From Echinicola sp. 20G (GTDB taxonomy: Bacteria > Bacteroidota > Bacteroidia > Cytophagales > Cyclobacteriaceae), in the NCBI RefSeq assembly GCF_015533855.1, contig NZ_AP024154.1:5539501-5603500 (forward strand): a stretch of 64,000 nt of DNA, read 5' to 3'. The position numbers were made by a program, and so were the translations under genes. Shown in pieces: positions 53,829-63,105 of the stretch. The notes under the pieces were generated by a model. It was not told the origin of the DNA. It saw nothing but the letters and a program-made list of their open reading frames with translations, and ran no database searches. Each line of letters begins with the position of its first letter. Within the stretch, counting starts at the first letter, position 1.

Positions 53829-54935
53829 TTATAAATCTAAAGCTTTTCGAATAGTTTCGATCTGGCTATAGGGGTTGTATTTTTTTTCAATAATATCATA
53901 TGAAGCGTATCTAACTCGCTCCCTTTCTTCATCATTAATCGTGAGCCACTTCCTAATAACTGTTGACAAATCTAAAACATCATTTTCCTTAAAAAAAGAA
54001 CCATTTAATCCATCTTTTACGGCCTCGAACTCTGGCATTTGATTCATAAAATTATTATGTGTTACCACTGGAGTTCCATAAGTCAAACTATGTATCGCTG
54101 TTAATCCAATATTACCAGGGGAAACACAAACATGACTATTGTAAAACAGTTCTCCTAAAACTTTCTCATCATAGCATGCACCGTAAAACCATACATTATC
54201 GTTTAATTTGTTCTTCTCAACTATATTCTTCAAACTATTATCATCAACTGCTTTTCCCACTAAAACCAAATTACACACATTACCTGTCTCTTTTAAATTC
54301 TTAATTGCTTCAATAAGTAAATCTAGCTTTTTGACTTTTTGTATTCGACCTACATAAATAATAACTGGATAACTATTATTGAAATAGTTATAAAAAACAT
54401 TAGTTTTTTTTAACTTAGATCTAATTTCAACATGATTATCAAAATCTAAAGAATTGTAAACGGGAACTAACTTACTTTCCTTTATTCCACTATCAACCAT
54501 AAGTTTTTTTGAATAATCTCCATACAAAAACACCTTATTGGACAAATTAAAAAACACCTTTTTTATAGACATTTTAAGAATGCTTTCATCCCCATAAAAT
54601 CCATGTGACCACAAGTAGGTTTTTTTCTTTAAAATTTTTCGAGCTAAAAGAAAATACCAATTCGAAATATTATATGGCTCTCCCGTTAGAATAAGGTGAT
54701 CATACTTTAAATGTTTCACTTTCCTTATTCCCTTTTGCCAATAAAAATTCCTAAAATATTTATTTTCAAGCACTCCTTTGAACCCTTGTAAAGTATGAAC
54801 TTCTAATAATTTTATTGGTGTATGTATTTTGTCACCAAAATAAAAGTGACATCCCAATTCTCTCCCCATTAATGAATATATGGGCTCTCGATAATGGGCT
54901 GCCAAATTAAAAACACAGCAGCATCTATTTTTCAT
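53829..54935 (-). CDS. Family 4 (GT-B) glycosyltransferase
   Basis: A 368-residue GT-B enzyme. It begins CCCVFNLAAHYREPIYSLMG, has YPVIIYVGRIQKVKKLDLLI at the donor domain and VCVSPGNIGLTAIHSLTYGT in the place of the E-x7-E motif, where the first glutamate is replaced, so its donor site deviates from the consensus. Strongly AT-rich codon use. Its start shares one base with the polymerase stop. Predicted to extend the module 3 repeat unit. Confidence 0.82.
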   Translation of the reverse strand: MKNRCCCVFNLAAHYREPIYSLMGRELGCHFYFGDKIHTPIKLLEVHTLQGFKGVLENKYFRNFYWQKGIRKVKHLKYDHLILTGEPYNISNWYFLLARKILKKKTYLWSHGFYGDESILKMSIKKVFFNLSNKVFLYGDYSKKLMVDSGIKESKLVPVYNSLDFDNHVEIRSKLKKTNVFYNYFNNSYPVIIYVGRIQKVKKLDLLIEAIKNLKETGNVCNLVLVGKAVDDNSLKNIVEKNKLNDNVWFYGACYDEKVLGELFYNSHVCVSPGNIGLTAIHSLTYGTPVVTHNNFMNQMPEFEAVKDGLNGSFFKENDVLDLSTVIRKWLTINDEERERVRYASYDIIEKKYNPYSQIETIRKALDL

Positions 54936-55972
54936 TAGAATATAAATTGATAAGGAACAATACCGGCTCTATTTGTCACCAAATTATATGAAAAAAATAC
55001 AAGAGCGTATAAAATAACAGCTATCCCCATTCGGATTCTAAAACGTTCCTTGAATTGATTTTCGTACACTAAATTGCACAAAAGAATAATCTCAAAGATA
55101 TTAAGGTAAATTACAAACCTAGAAACCATAGGTATTACCGTGAACAAATTATTCAATAAAAGGCCTAAATATAGCATATTTAAATACCCTATTTTTTTTC
55201 TATAATTTCCAGCACATATTATAATTATAAAAAATATATTTTGTGGAATCATAAATAAATAGGTATTTAAAATATTAATAACAGTCCCCGAATAACTTTC
55301 ATCATAATTGGAATATTTATCAAAGGGTAAATATGTCATTAAATATCTGAAGTAAGTCCCAAAACCAATAAAGCCAAGAACAAATGAACCAATGATTGAT
55401 GACACCATGATCCTTTTACTTATCCTCACTTTCTCCGCTAAATAAATAAACGGTAAAATTAAGATACTGGAGTAATGAAACATTATTGCTAAAACGAACG
55501 ACCACCAAAATTTCCTTTTAAAACCATTAAAGTAAAAATATGAGGCTAAAAAAACCATGGATACAGCTGCTCCCTGCCTTATCAGACTAAATGGAATAAA
55601 GTAATAATATAGCAATACATATAACGAAACTCCCATAATAGGCGAAATGCACTCCTTCTTAATAACATAAAAAACTCCTGAGAGTGTAATTAAACTTGTG
55701 AATATTATAACTATTAAAAAATTATTGTATACGCCTTCAACTAGGATATTTAGCAGAATCCATCCAATCTCATATTTCAACATTAGGATTGGTAAAAACT
55801 TCCATGAAAATCCAATATCAAAAGCCTCCTTATGCGACTCATAGTCAATACCGACTGAAACATCTCTTAATATGGATATTAAAAAAAGTAATATAAAAAC
55901 AGGGGCTATATTAGTTTTTCTACTTAAGGATAGAAAAACTAATAACACCACCAATAATATATAAAGAAACAT
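54935..55972 (-). CDS. EpsG/Wzy-type polysaccharide polymerase (module 3)
   Basis: A 345-residue membrane protein with about ten helices; FLLFLISILRDVSVGIDYES near residues 28-47 and PFSLIRQGAAVSMVFLASYF in the middle are typical of EpsG-family (PF14897) polymerases. It starts 26 bases after the pyruvyl-transferase-family stop and overlaps the following GT4 start by one base. It would polymerise the unit exported by the flippase at 59525. The sequence is low in GC, as usual for Wzy genes. Confidence 0.83.
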   Translation of the reverse strand: MFLYILLVVLLVFLSLSRKTNIAPVFILLFLISILRDVSVGIDYESHKEAFDIGFSWKFLPILMLKYEIGWILLNILVEGVYNNFLIVIIFTSLITLSGVFYVIKKECISPIMGVSLYVLLYYYFIPFSLIRQGAAVSMVFLASYFYFNGFKRKFWWSFVLAIMFHYSSILILPFIYLAEKVRISKRIMVSSIIGSFVLGFIGFGTYFRYLMTYLPFDKYSNYDESYSGTVINILNTYLFMIPQNIFFIIIICAGNYRKKIGYLNMLYLGLLLNNLFTVIPMVSRFVIYLNIFEIILLCNLVYENQFKERFRIRMGIAVILYALVFFSYNLVTNRAGIVPYQFIF

Positions 55973-55998
55973 ACTCTGAATAACTTCAATAAACTATT

Positions 55999-57096
55999 TT
56001 AACAAAATATCCCATCAAATTTTGTCTCTATAAGTTGATACTGTTTTTTGTTTACAGATTGAATCTTTTCTAAAATATTCTGTTGATTTTCTCCTAAAAA
56101 AGTTAAATCCTGATCTGAAATATTGTCGTAAATCAATGAACTCAATTGAATTGAGTTATAAATACTTTTGATTTTTTTGGTTTTTGGAGAGTTATTTAAA
56201 ATGGCTATCGGAATTACACCAAAATTTTGACCAAGTAATAACACATGCAATCGGTTACTTATTGTATATTCCACATTTTCATAGTAGTTAATAGTGTCCC
56301 AATTAATTACTTCATTTCTAAATTTAATTGAAGGAAATTCAGCTTTAAATAAATCAAAAAGCCTTTTATTATAACTTCTATCTCTATCAACTTGAAAGAA
56401 AAACTCGATCTCTTTGTTTTGCTTCGAAAAAAACTGCAGCATGCAATGAATATTTTCCCTAAGTTTCCCGTCCCATTCATCATTTTCTAAATCACGAAAC
56501 GAAACAGATATCTTATTCCGGGTACTATTGTTTTGTCTTGTGCTATTTAATGCAAAACACATATCTGGAATATATTCGACCCTGTCAAAACCATAAGAAG
56601 TAATCTCTTTTAAATTACTTTCACTTCTGACATATATACCTTCCAATAAAGAATTATATTTTTTTAATAAATCTAAATCAAATTTGCTGTTAATTATATA
56701 ATCATTTCCCACAAAATATCCTTTACCTCCTTTTTTACTAAAAAGATAATATACCCAGTAGAACATAAAACTCTTTACTTTTTCTTTATTAGATACACTT
56801 GCTCCAAAAGGACCTGGACTCTTAAAAACATGCGTAAATTTGAGGCTTTTATTAAATGGTATGGTAAACATTCCTATACCCTTAACACTGGTTTTGTATT
56901 CCTTATTTAATTCTGAAACATTAGCTAGACCTTTAAGTAAAAATGTCTTAAAATAATTTGGTACATTTTTAGTGTCTACATAAACTTTCCCATATTTACA
57001 TAGCATCATTAAAAAACACTTATTAATTAATAAATCACCCAAATTATCATATTGCGTAGCAACTATATAAAGGATTTTATTCTCGTTTTTTTTCAT
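55999..57096 (-). CDS. Polysaccharide pyruvyl transferase family protein (second copy)
   Basis: A 365-residue protein beginning NKILYIVATQYDNLGDLLIN, where NLGD takes the place of the NYGD motif of PF04230. FVGNDYIINSKFDLDLLKK and a C-terminal YTISNRLHVLLLGQNFGVIP with the conserved RLH triad complete the family pattern. It probably adds pyruvate or acts as a related transferase on the module 3 polymer. It follows the GT4 gene by six bases. Confidence 0.82.
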   Translation of the reverse strand: MKKNENKILYIVATQYDNLGDLLINKCFLMMLCKYGKVYVDTKNVPNYFKTFLLKGLANVSELNKEYKTSVKGIGMFTIPFNKSLKFTHVFKSPGPFGASVSNKEKVKSFMFYWVYYLFSKKGGKGYFVGNDYIINSKFDLDLLKKYNSLLEGIYVRSESNLKEITSYGFDRVEYIPDMCFALNSTRQNNSTRNKISVSFRDLENDEWDGKLRENIHCMLQFFSKQNKEIEFFFQVDRDRSYNKRLFDLFKAEFPSIKFRNEVINWDTINYYENVEYTISNRLHVLLLGQNFGVIPIAILNNSPKTKKIKSIYNSIQLSSLIYDNISDQDLTFLGENQQNILEKIQSVNKKQYQLIETKFDGIFC

Positions 57097-57102
57097 ACAA
57101 CC

Positions 57103-58320
57103 TTATAAAGTTTTAAGACTTAATACGAAGTCCTTATAATTCTTATCAGCATCATACCTTGATGCCCACACTTTCTTGATCTCTTCTCTATCTAGTTTTC
57201 TGTCTATTAAAACAGTTAATTTTTCTTTTAGCTTATTGATTTCATCATCAACATCAACCAAACAACCAACTTCATGAGTAACTATTTCACCACTTCCTCC
57301 AACATTCGTCGCTAAAACAGGAATACCATAGCTTTGCGCTTCCATTATAGATACAGGAATGCCCTCTGAAGAACTTAAATTGATAAAAACATCAATTTTA
57401 TTCTCTGTATAATATCTATACACCTCTTCATTTTTAACACTCCCCATCAAGTTTATTTCTAGATTTTGTAGTTTATCCATACTATCGATATTGGATTTTA
57501 AAAAAGTCATTTCACTTCCATCACCAAAATGAGTCCAACGAACATTCATATCTGGTTTTTCTAAGGAGAAAACATAAATCAACCTAAAAATTAAATCTAC
57601 CCTTTTAAGAGGTTCGATCCTGGATACCGAAATAATAGAAACACAATTATCAACTGACCCTGTTGAAATCCTGAAATTATCAAAAACTCCCAATTTCGAA
57701 ACAACAATCTTATTAAGGACTTGATATTTTTTTTCCAAATAAAATTTTCCGTCATCCGAGATACTATAAAGTCTATCAATATTCAATAAAACTTCTTTTC
57801 TATATGGCCAAAATTTCTGAGTAGAATCCAAACCCTCATACAAATCGTAGCGATGGACACGAGATACAATCGAAAAAGTGAAGTCATCCTTATCTTTCAA
57901 AGATACTAAGGCATGAGTAAGTGCGTTAAACCAATAAGTATAAACAATATTACCATTTAGCAATTCGGGCATTAAAGAAAAATATTTCTTTGTCAACAAA
58001 AACCCTGACATGTACCTGTAAACCAGTATAATATCGGATAGCTTTTTGATTTCTTTTCGGTATTTCCAAATCGATTTCCATAAGGATTTGGAATAGAAAG
58101 AAACAAAAAATCTTTCCTTCATATTTTTAAACGCAGAAGAAAATGTTGTATTTACCAAAACATTTTCTGGAACTTTCCTTATTTCTCCAAATTTCTCAGA
58201 CGGAAATACTACGATTTCATCAAATTCTCTAGATAAGTATTGGATTTCCGACTCTAAAAAAGCCTCAGCAGTACCGTATGGATACCTTCTGGTTATTAAA
58301 ATTACTTTTTTCTTTTCCAA
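57103..58320 (-). CDS. Family 4 (GT-B) glycosyltransferase
   Basis: A 405-residue GT4 enzyme: KKVILITRRYPYGTAEAFLE at the start, SIISVSRIEPLKRVDLIFRL at the donor domain and SEGIPVSIMEAQSYGIPVLA as the E-x7-E motif, followed by NVGGSGEIV. The N-terminal RRYPYGTAEAFL form resembles colanic-acid-type WcaL/AmsK transferases. A 254-base gap upstream with a TATTTTTG element at 58418-58425 may hold a promoter. Confidence 0.87.
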   Translation of the reverse strand: MEKKKVILITRRYPYGTAEAFLESEIQYLSREFDEIVVFPSEKFGEIRKVPENVLVNTTFSSAFKNMKERFFVSFYSKSLWKSIWKYRKEIKKLSDIILVYRYMSGFLLTKKYFSLMPELLNGNIVYTYWFNALTHALVSLKDKDDFTFSIVSRVHRYDLYEGLDSTQKFWPYRKEVLLNIDRLYSISDDGKFYLEKKYQVLNKIVVSKLGVFDNFRISTGSVDNCVSIISVSRIEPLKRVDLIFRLIYVFSLEKPDMNVRWTHFGDGSEMTFLKSNIDSMDKLQNLEINLMGSVKNEEVYRYYTENKIDVFINLSSSEGIPVSIMEAQSYGIPVLATNVGGSGEIVTHEVGCLVDVDDEINKLKEKLTVLIDRKLDREEIKKVWASRYDADKNYKDFVLSLKTL

Positions 58321-58417
58321 AGTTGTATTATTTGAAATTATACAATTTTCAACTTTACACTATTGTTAAAACAAAAATCTGCACCCTTCTTTATCATAGT
58401 TCTTGTATCCCCTGATG

Positions 58418-58425
58418 CAAAAATA
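58418..58425 (-). promoter_or_regulatory. Candidate -7 element in the 254-base gap upstream of the GT4 gene
   Basis: TATTTTTG on the minus strand fits TAnnTTTG and lies about 98 bases before the GT4 start at 58320. The gap between the two flanking glycosyltransferase genes is the only large one in this stretch of module 3. Weak evidence. Confidence 0.3.
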
Positions 58426-58574
58426 TATGTTAACACCTATCCAGATCCAGACAATCGTTTTGAAATGGCATCAGTTACTGTGCCTTAAGGTTTCAGATTC
58501 AACTGACAGGTAAACAGGTTTTCAACCATTTGAAAAAAGATTTATGTTCACTGGTATCATTGCTTATACTCTTA

Positions 58575-59528
58575 CTATTTAAAAATCTTTAAAATAAAAA
58601 CAATCGGAGTAATCGTGATTAAGCAGACCTTTAAAAAAAACTTGTCCCAATTAGACCCATAGACATTATAAAAAAAACAGGAGATTTTAAAATTATGCCT
58701 ATAGCTAGCATCATTTTTACTTTTTATTCCAGCATTGACGTAATACTTCAAATATTTTAATATTGGATATCTTTCTTTGTGAATTTTAAAAATTTCTTTT
58801 CTATTAATTTCCTTATCTGGAACATCTATTAAAAATTGTATACTTTTAAAAAATGATGTCTTATCCCATTTTTTTTTCTCTTCTACCTCTGAATTAAAAT
58901 TATCCACTATCATTTTTTCAGAAAGTAGGAACTGGCAATTAAGATTTTCCTCTAAGTATTTAATCAAAATAGCCAAGTGTGGGGCTGAGGAAAAACAATA
59001 ATTATAGCCTGTATGGATATATGAATTAAGCTTTCTGGTATTATAGATATTTCCTGATAAGAACATTACATGGTGAATTCCTTCAATTGAATTTAAATAT
59101 GCATTTATCCCTTTGCCAAAAAGTGGTCTTTTACCTGACCATTCCTTCTCCGGTTCCCATTTGTAAGAAATATTGACACAGTCTGGATTATTTTTGATAT
59201 CACTTAAAATAATATTAATTCCATCATTTGCTATTCTGTCATCATCCCCCATAATAAACAACCACTCTGTCTCACATTTCTCAAAGCACTTCACAATATT
59301 TCCAAAAAGCCCAACATTATAATCATTACGAAGCACATTGATATCAACACTATTATGTTTTTCTAAAATAGGCTTTAATTTATCAGCAACATCATAGTCA
59401 TCGGAAGCATTATCTAATATTAATAATTTGCATTCATCATTCAATTGATCCAATAAAAAAGGAATATTCTTAATGAGATGCTCCACCCTATTGTAAGTAG
59501 GGATTACTATGGTAAGTAATTTTGTCAT
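58575..59528 (-). CDS. Family 2 glycosyltransferase
   Basis: A 317-residue GT-A enzyme starting TKLLTIVIPTYNRVEHLIKN, with KLLILDNASDDYDVADKLK and EWLFIMGDDDRIANDGINII (DDD near residue 96). Its entry motifs are of the same type as in abequosyltransferase-like GT2 proteins. It has a C-terminal hydrophobic helix (VCLITITPIVFILKIF) that could contact the membrane. Very AT-rich. The start overlaps the flippase stop by four bases. Confidence 0.84.
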   Translation of the reverse strand: MTKLLTIVIPTYNRVEHLIKNIPFLLDQLNDECKLLILDNASDDYDVADKLKPILEKHNSVDINVLRNDYNVGLFGNIVKCFEKCETEWLFIMGDDDRIANDGINIILSDIKNNPDCVNISYKWEPEKEWSGKRPLFGKGINAYLNSIEGIHHVMFLSGNIYNTRKLNSYIHTGYNYCFSSAPHLAILIKYLEENLNCQFLLSEKMIVDNFNSEVEEKKKWDKTSFFKSIQFLIDVPDKEINRKEIFKIHKERYPILKYLKYYVNAGIKSKNDASYRHNFKISCFFYNVYGSNWDKFFLKVCLITITPIVFILKIFK

Positions 59529-60877
59529 CCTCTAATATTTAAATTAACAAATTCAGCTTTCTTGCTAGTAAAAATAAACGTTGCATAAGGAAGCAAACCT
59601 AGCCAATAGACAAGTAGGAGAAAAATCAACATCCCATTAAAACCAAATTCGGGAAGAATAAGAAATGACGCTATTAACATAGAAAAAGCATTAACTAAGG
59701 AATAAATTACAAATGGTTCCTTTTTAAATGCTCGTAAATATATTGCAAAACAATTAACGATTTGCATAGGAATTTGAATTAACAATAAAACAACAATATA
59801 TTTTAATGATAGGAATCTATAACCAATTTCAGACCAGAAACTTAAAACATATAAGCCTAAAACAATGAATAAAGAAAAAAGTATCTGAATCATGAAACTT
59901 TGTATTAAGCTTTTTTTAAAAAAGCTATTTAATTCTCTAAACTTATCTTGAGCGACTAAAAAATTAAACTGAGGTATTTTTGTCGTTATCCATGCTTGAG
60001 AAATCCCTATAAAAGCACTAATTACTCGCATTGATAAGCCATATTTACCAGCAACTTCAGCACTTTCAAACTTATACAATACAGGTACTATCAAATTAAA
60101 GATAAAATAACCACTTGCCCAAGAAATTGCATACCGCCACTGCAGCCCTATTATTTCAGAAAACCAATTGTACTTTTTAGTCAAATTATAGTTTAAAACA
60201 GTGCTCCAGAACTTGGTATCTCTTGCATACAAATTTATTCCCATAATAAGAATACCCGCTAAATTACCAAACACCAATGCCCAAATATTGAATTTAAAAA
60301 TAAGTAAAACCCAATTTCCAACCCCCATTGCTATAGAGCCTAAGAAAAGATTTTTTTGAACCTCTTTAACTTTACCTATCCCTTTATAAATACCTTGAAA
60401 TACTGAAATTAATAATGAGCTTCCTCCTACAATTGAGCTAAATATCCAAGCAAAAAACACATCCTTTGACTCATTTCGGAAATAGAAATAACCAACAACT
60501 ATCATGATTAGAATTGCAATAGGAACAATTTTTAAATAAAATTTTAAAGAAAATCTAATCAAGCTGACTAATTTAGATAGCCCACTATCATTTGTTCCAA
60601 GCTTTTTATCGAAATCATTAATATTTGCAAATTCATGACTTACGAATTGGGTAATTATCATTGTAAATCCCAATTCAGCAAAAATCTTAAGTGCTCCTAA
60701 ATTTATGAAAGTAAACCATAGCCCTTGCTGATTTGGTAATAAATACTTTATAATAAAAAAAATAGAAATTGGTCCTTTAAGGATTGCCCAAAGTTGATTA
60801 TACCCACTCCAAAGTATTTCTTGATTAACTCCTAACTTATTAATAAAAAATGAATAATATCTATTTTGCTGATTCAT
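59525..60877 (-). CDS. Wzx-type flippase (module 3)
   Basis: A 450-residue protein with about twelve membrane helices. The N-terminal helix region YNQLWAILKGPISIFFIIKY followed by LPNQQGLWFTFINLGALKIF is of the oligosaccharide flippase type (RfbX-like). It is the third flippase in the window, and has no obvious close similarity to the other two. It lies 20 bases after the reductase gene and overlaps the GT2 gene. Confidence 0.84.
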   Translation of the reverse strand: MNQQNRYYSFFINKLGVNQEILWSGYNQLWAILKGPISIFFIIKYLLPNQQGLWFTFINLGALKIFAELGFTMIITQFVSHEFANINDFDKKLGTNDSGLSKLVSLIRFSLKFYLKIVPIAILIMIVVGYFYFRNESKDVFFAWIFSSIVGGSSLLISVFQGIYKGIGKVKEVQKNLFLGSIAMGVGNWVLLIFKFNIWALVFGNLAGILIMGINLYARDTKFWSTVLNYNLTKKYNWFSEIIGLQWRYAISWASGYFIFNLIVPVLYKFESAEVAGKYGLSMRVISAFIGISQAWITTKIPQFNFLVAQDKFRELNSFFKKSLIQSFMIQILFSLFIVLGLYVLSFWSEIGYRFLSLKYIVVLLLIQIPMQIVNCFAIYLRAFKKEPFVIYSLVNAFSMLIASFLILPEFGFNGMLIFLLLVYWLGLLPYATFIFTSKKAEFVNLNIRG

Positions 60878-60897
60878 AAAATTTAAAGCAAAAAAAC

Positions 60898-61767
60898 CTA
60901 AAAGGATTTCAACAATTCATTGATCCCCTCATCTAAACTATATTCTGGAAACCAACCCAAATGCTCCAACGCTGAAACATCAGCTTGATTAAACATGGGT
61001 TCCCCTTCTCTTTGAGGAAGATCCCCAAACCTTAAAACAGAAGAACTATTTGAAAGCTCTTTAATTTTCGTGATAAAATCATACACTGAAGTGCTTACTC
61101 CAGTTCCCACCTCAAATTCCGAATACTTTTTTAACCTTGAAAAATTATCAATAACTTTCTCATAAGCCTTACAGACGTCTGAAATATAAATAAAGTCTCT
61201 CTTCTGAGTACAATCGGTAAGGCTAATTGACTCTACACCTTCAGATATTTTTTTCGTGATGTTAGTTACGAACTTTGTATCTGAATCATATGGACCATAT
61301 ATATGGTGTAATTTCATATTGACAAGGGTACAAGATTCTTGTATATCTCTTAACCATTCAATACAGTGTTTTTTGGAAAGCGTATAATTTCCCAAATAAT
61401 TATAATTAGAGGATTCATTGTTAAAGAAAGTATCCGTATTAATAAATAATTTAACTTTATATTTTTCGACATACTCCATTAACTGTACTGGCAGTTTTAA
61501 GTTGGTATCTATCAACTCATTTACAGTCTCTTTAGCTCGATATATTGTAGCCGTATGAATTACTGCAAAAATTTCATTTTCATCAAACAATTGATCAAGA
61601 CTATATTTTTCATCCGAAAAATATAGTCTATATCTTTCTTTTCCCACTCTATTTAGATCACTCGAGCGCCTAACCAGACCAATTACATCGTAATTTGAAT
61701 CGGATAAAACTGAAGCTAAATGGCTTCCTAAGAAACCATTTAGCCCAGTAATTAAAATTTTCTTCAT
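60898..61767 (-). CDS. NAD-dependent epimerase/dehydratase, probable CDP-4-keto-3,6-dideoxyglucose 4-reductase
   Basis: A 289-residue short-chain dehydrogenase/reductase. GLNGFLGSHLA at residues 8-18 binds the cofactor, TDT at 111-113 and Y128/K132 in YTLSK form the active site. SNYNYLGNYTLSKKHCIEWL is the region typical of the small reductases that make CDP-abequose or CDP-paratose (RfbJ/RfbS-like). Its position 11 bases after rfbH makes a 4-keto reductase acting on the RfbH-pathway product the most likely role. Whether it yields abequose, paratose or another isomer, or acts as an epimerase on another sugar, cannot be told from sequence. Confidence 0.75.
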   Translation of the reverse strand: MKKILITGLNGFLGSHLASVLSDSNYDVIGLVRRSSDLNRVGKERYRLYFSDEKYSLDQLFDENEIFAVIHTATIYRAKETVNELIDTNLKLPVQLMEYVEKYKVKLFINTDTFFNNESSNYNYLGNYTLSKKHCIEWLRDIQESCTLVNMKLHHIYGPYDSDTKFVTNITKKISEGVESISLTDCTQKRDFIYISDVCKAYEKVIDNFSRLKKYSEFEVGTGVSTSVYDFITKIKELSNSSSVLRFGDLPQREGEPMFNQADVSALEHLGWFPEYSLDEGINELLKSF

Positions 61768-61778
61768 CCCTTTTAAAA

Positions 61779-63104
61779 TTAAAAGTTCAATCCAAAGAAT
61801 TCTTCCAATTTCTCTGCAATAAACTCAAAATGCTCTTCTCCTAACGCAGGATAGACACCAATCCAAAAAGTGTCATTCATGGTCTTATCTGTATTGATCA
61901 GCTCTCCTACGACCCTATGTTCTACCCCATGGAAATAAGGTTGCCTAATTAAATTACCAGCAAATAATAATCTAGTGCCAATTTTATATTGGTCCAAAAA
62001 CCTCAACAAATCTACTCGATTGACTCCTGCCCCTTCTTTTAAGGTGATTGGAAAACCGAACCAAGAAGGATTACTATTGGAAGTAGGCTCAGGTAATTGC
62101 ACAAAATCAGTAAGCGATTGCAGTCTATTGTATAAATAAGTATAATTATCCCTTCTTTTTTGAATAAACTCCTCCAATCGATCCATCTGCGCTAAAGCAC
62201 AGGCAGCCTGCATATCTGAAATTTTTAAATTATAACCTGCATGGGAATAGACATATTTATGATCATAACCATAAGGAAGATCCCCGTGCTTCTGCTCAAA
62301 GCGACAACCACAGGTATTATCACAGCCAGGGGCACAATAACAATCTCTACCCCAATCTCTAAATGATTCAGCAATAAGCTTTAACTCATCATTATTGGTA
62401 AATACTGCTCCTCCTTCTCCCATGGTGATATGGTGGGCAGGATAAAAACTCAAAGTAGCAATATCTCCAAAGGTACCAACCAACTGATCATCATAGGTTG
62501 CTCCCAAGGCATCACAGCAGTCTTCCACCAGCCACAAATTATGCTTAGCACAGATTTCCTTGATTTTACCGAGGTTAAATGGATTTCCCAGGGTATGTGC
62601 AAGCATAATGGCCTTGGTTTTGGGCGTAATGGCTGCTTCGACCAAATCCGCATTGATATTATGAGTGCTTAAGTCTACATCCACAAAAACAGGCACCGCT
62701 CCAAATTGCACGATTGGGTTGACTGTAGTGGGAAAACCCGCTGCAACCCCAATAACTTCATCTCCTCTTTTGATGGCTCTATCACCTAATTTAGGAGAAG
62801 TCAATGTACTAAACGCTACCAAATTTGCAGAGGATCCAGAATTTACAGTAAGGCAATGTTTCACTCCTAAAAAATCAGCTAGCCTTTTTTCGAACGCTTT
62901 ATTAAACCTACCCGTGGTCAACCAACCATCCAAAGAAGCCTCAACCATATTGCTCAGTTCACCCTCACCGATAACTTTTCCTGATGGTGGGATTACCGTT
63001 TCACCGGGTACAAACTCTTTCTCTGTATAAGCCACAGAAGCATATTCACTAACCAATTTTTGAATATCCTTACGAATTGTCTCTAAACTTCTAACCGCTT
63101 CCAT
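61779..63104 (-). CDS. rfbH: CDP-4-keto-6-deoxyglucose 3-dehydrase (E1, RfbH)
   Basis: A 441-residue PMP-dependent, iron-sulfur enzyme. The sequence SFYPAHHITMGEGG (residues 219-232) carries histidine where ordinary aminotransferases of this fold have the PLP-binding lysine, the hallmark of E1. Cysteines at 197, 255, 257 and 265 fit the C-x57-C-x1-C-x7-C spacing of the 2Fe-2S cluster. With a reductase (E3) it removes the C3 hydroxyl of CDP-4-keto-6-deoxyglucose, giving the precursor of 3,6-dideoxyhexoses. No E3-type ferredoxin reductase gene is in the window; the partner may be upstream of the edge. It directly follows rfbG. Confidence 0.95.
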   Translation of the reverse strand: MEAVRSLETIRKDIQKLVSEYASVAYTEKEFVPGETVIPPSGKVIGEGELSNMVEASLDGWLTTGRFNKAFEKRLADFLGVKHCLTVNSGSSANLVAFSTLTSPKLGDRAIKRGDEVIGVAAGFPTTVNPIVQFGAVPVFVDVDLSTHNINADLVEAAITPKTKAIMLAHTLGNPFNLGKIKEICAKHNLWLVEDCCDALGATYDDQLVGTFGDIATLSFYPAHHITMGEGGAVFTNNDELKLIAESFRDWGRDCYCAPGCDNTCGCRFEQKHGDLPYGYDHKYVYSHAGYNLKISDMQAACALAQMDRLEEFIQKRRDNYTYLYNRLQSLTDFVQLPEPTSNSNPSWFGFPITLKEGAGVNRVDLLRFLDQYKIGTRLLFAGNLIRQPYFHGVEHRVVGELINTDKTMNDTFWIGVYPALGEEHFEFIAEKLEEFFGLNF

Positions 63105-63105
63105 T

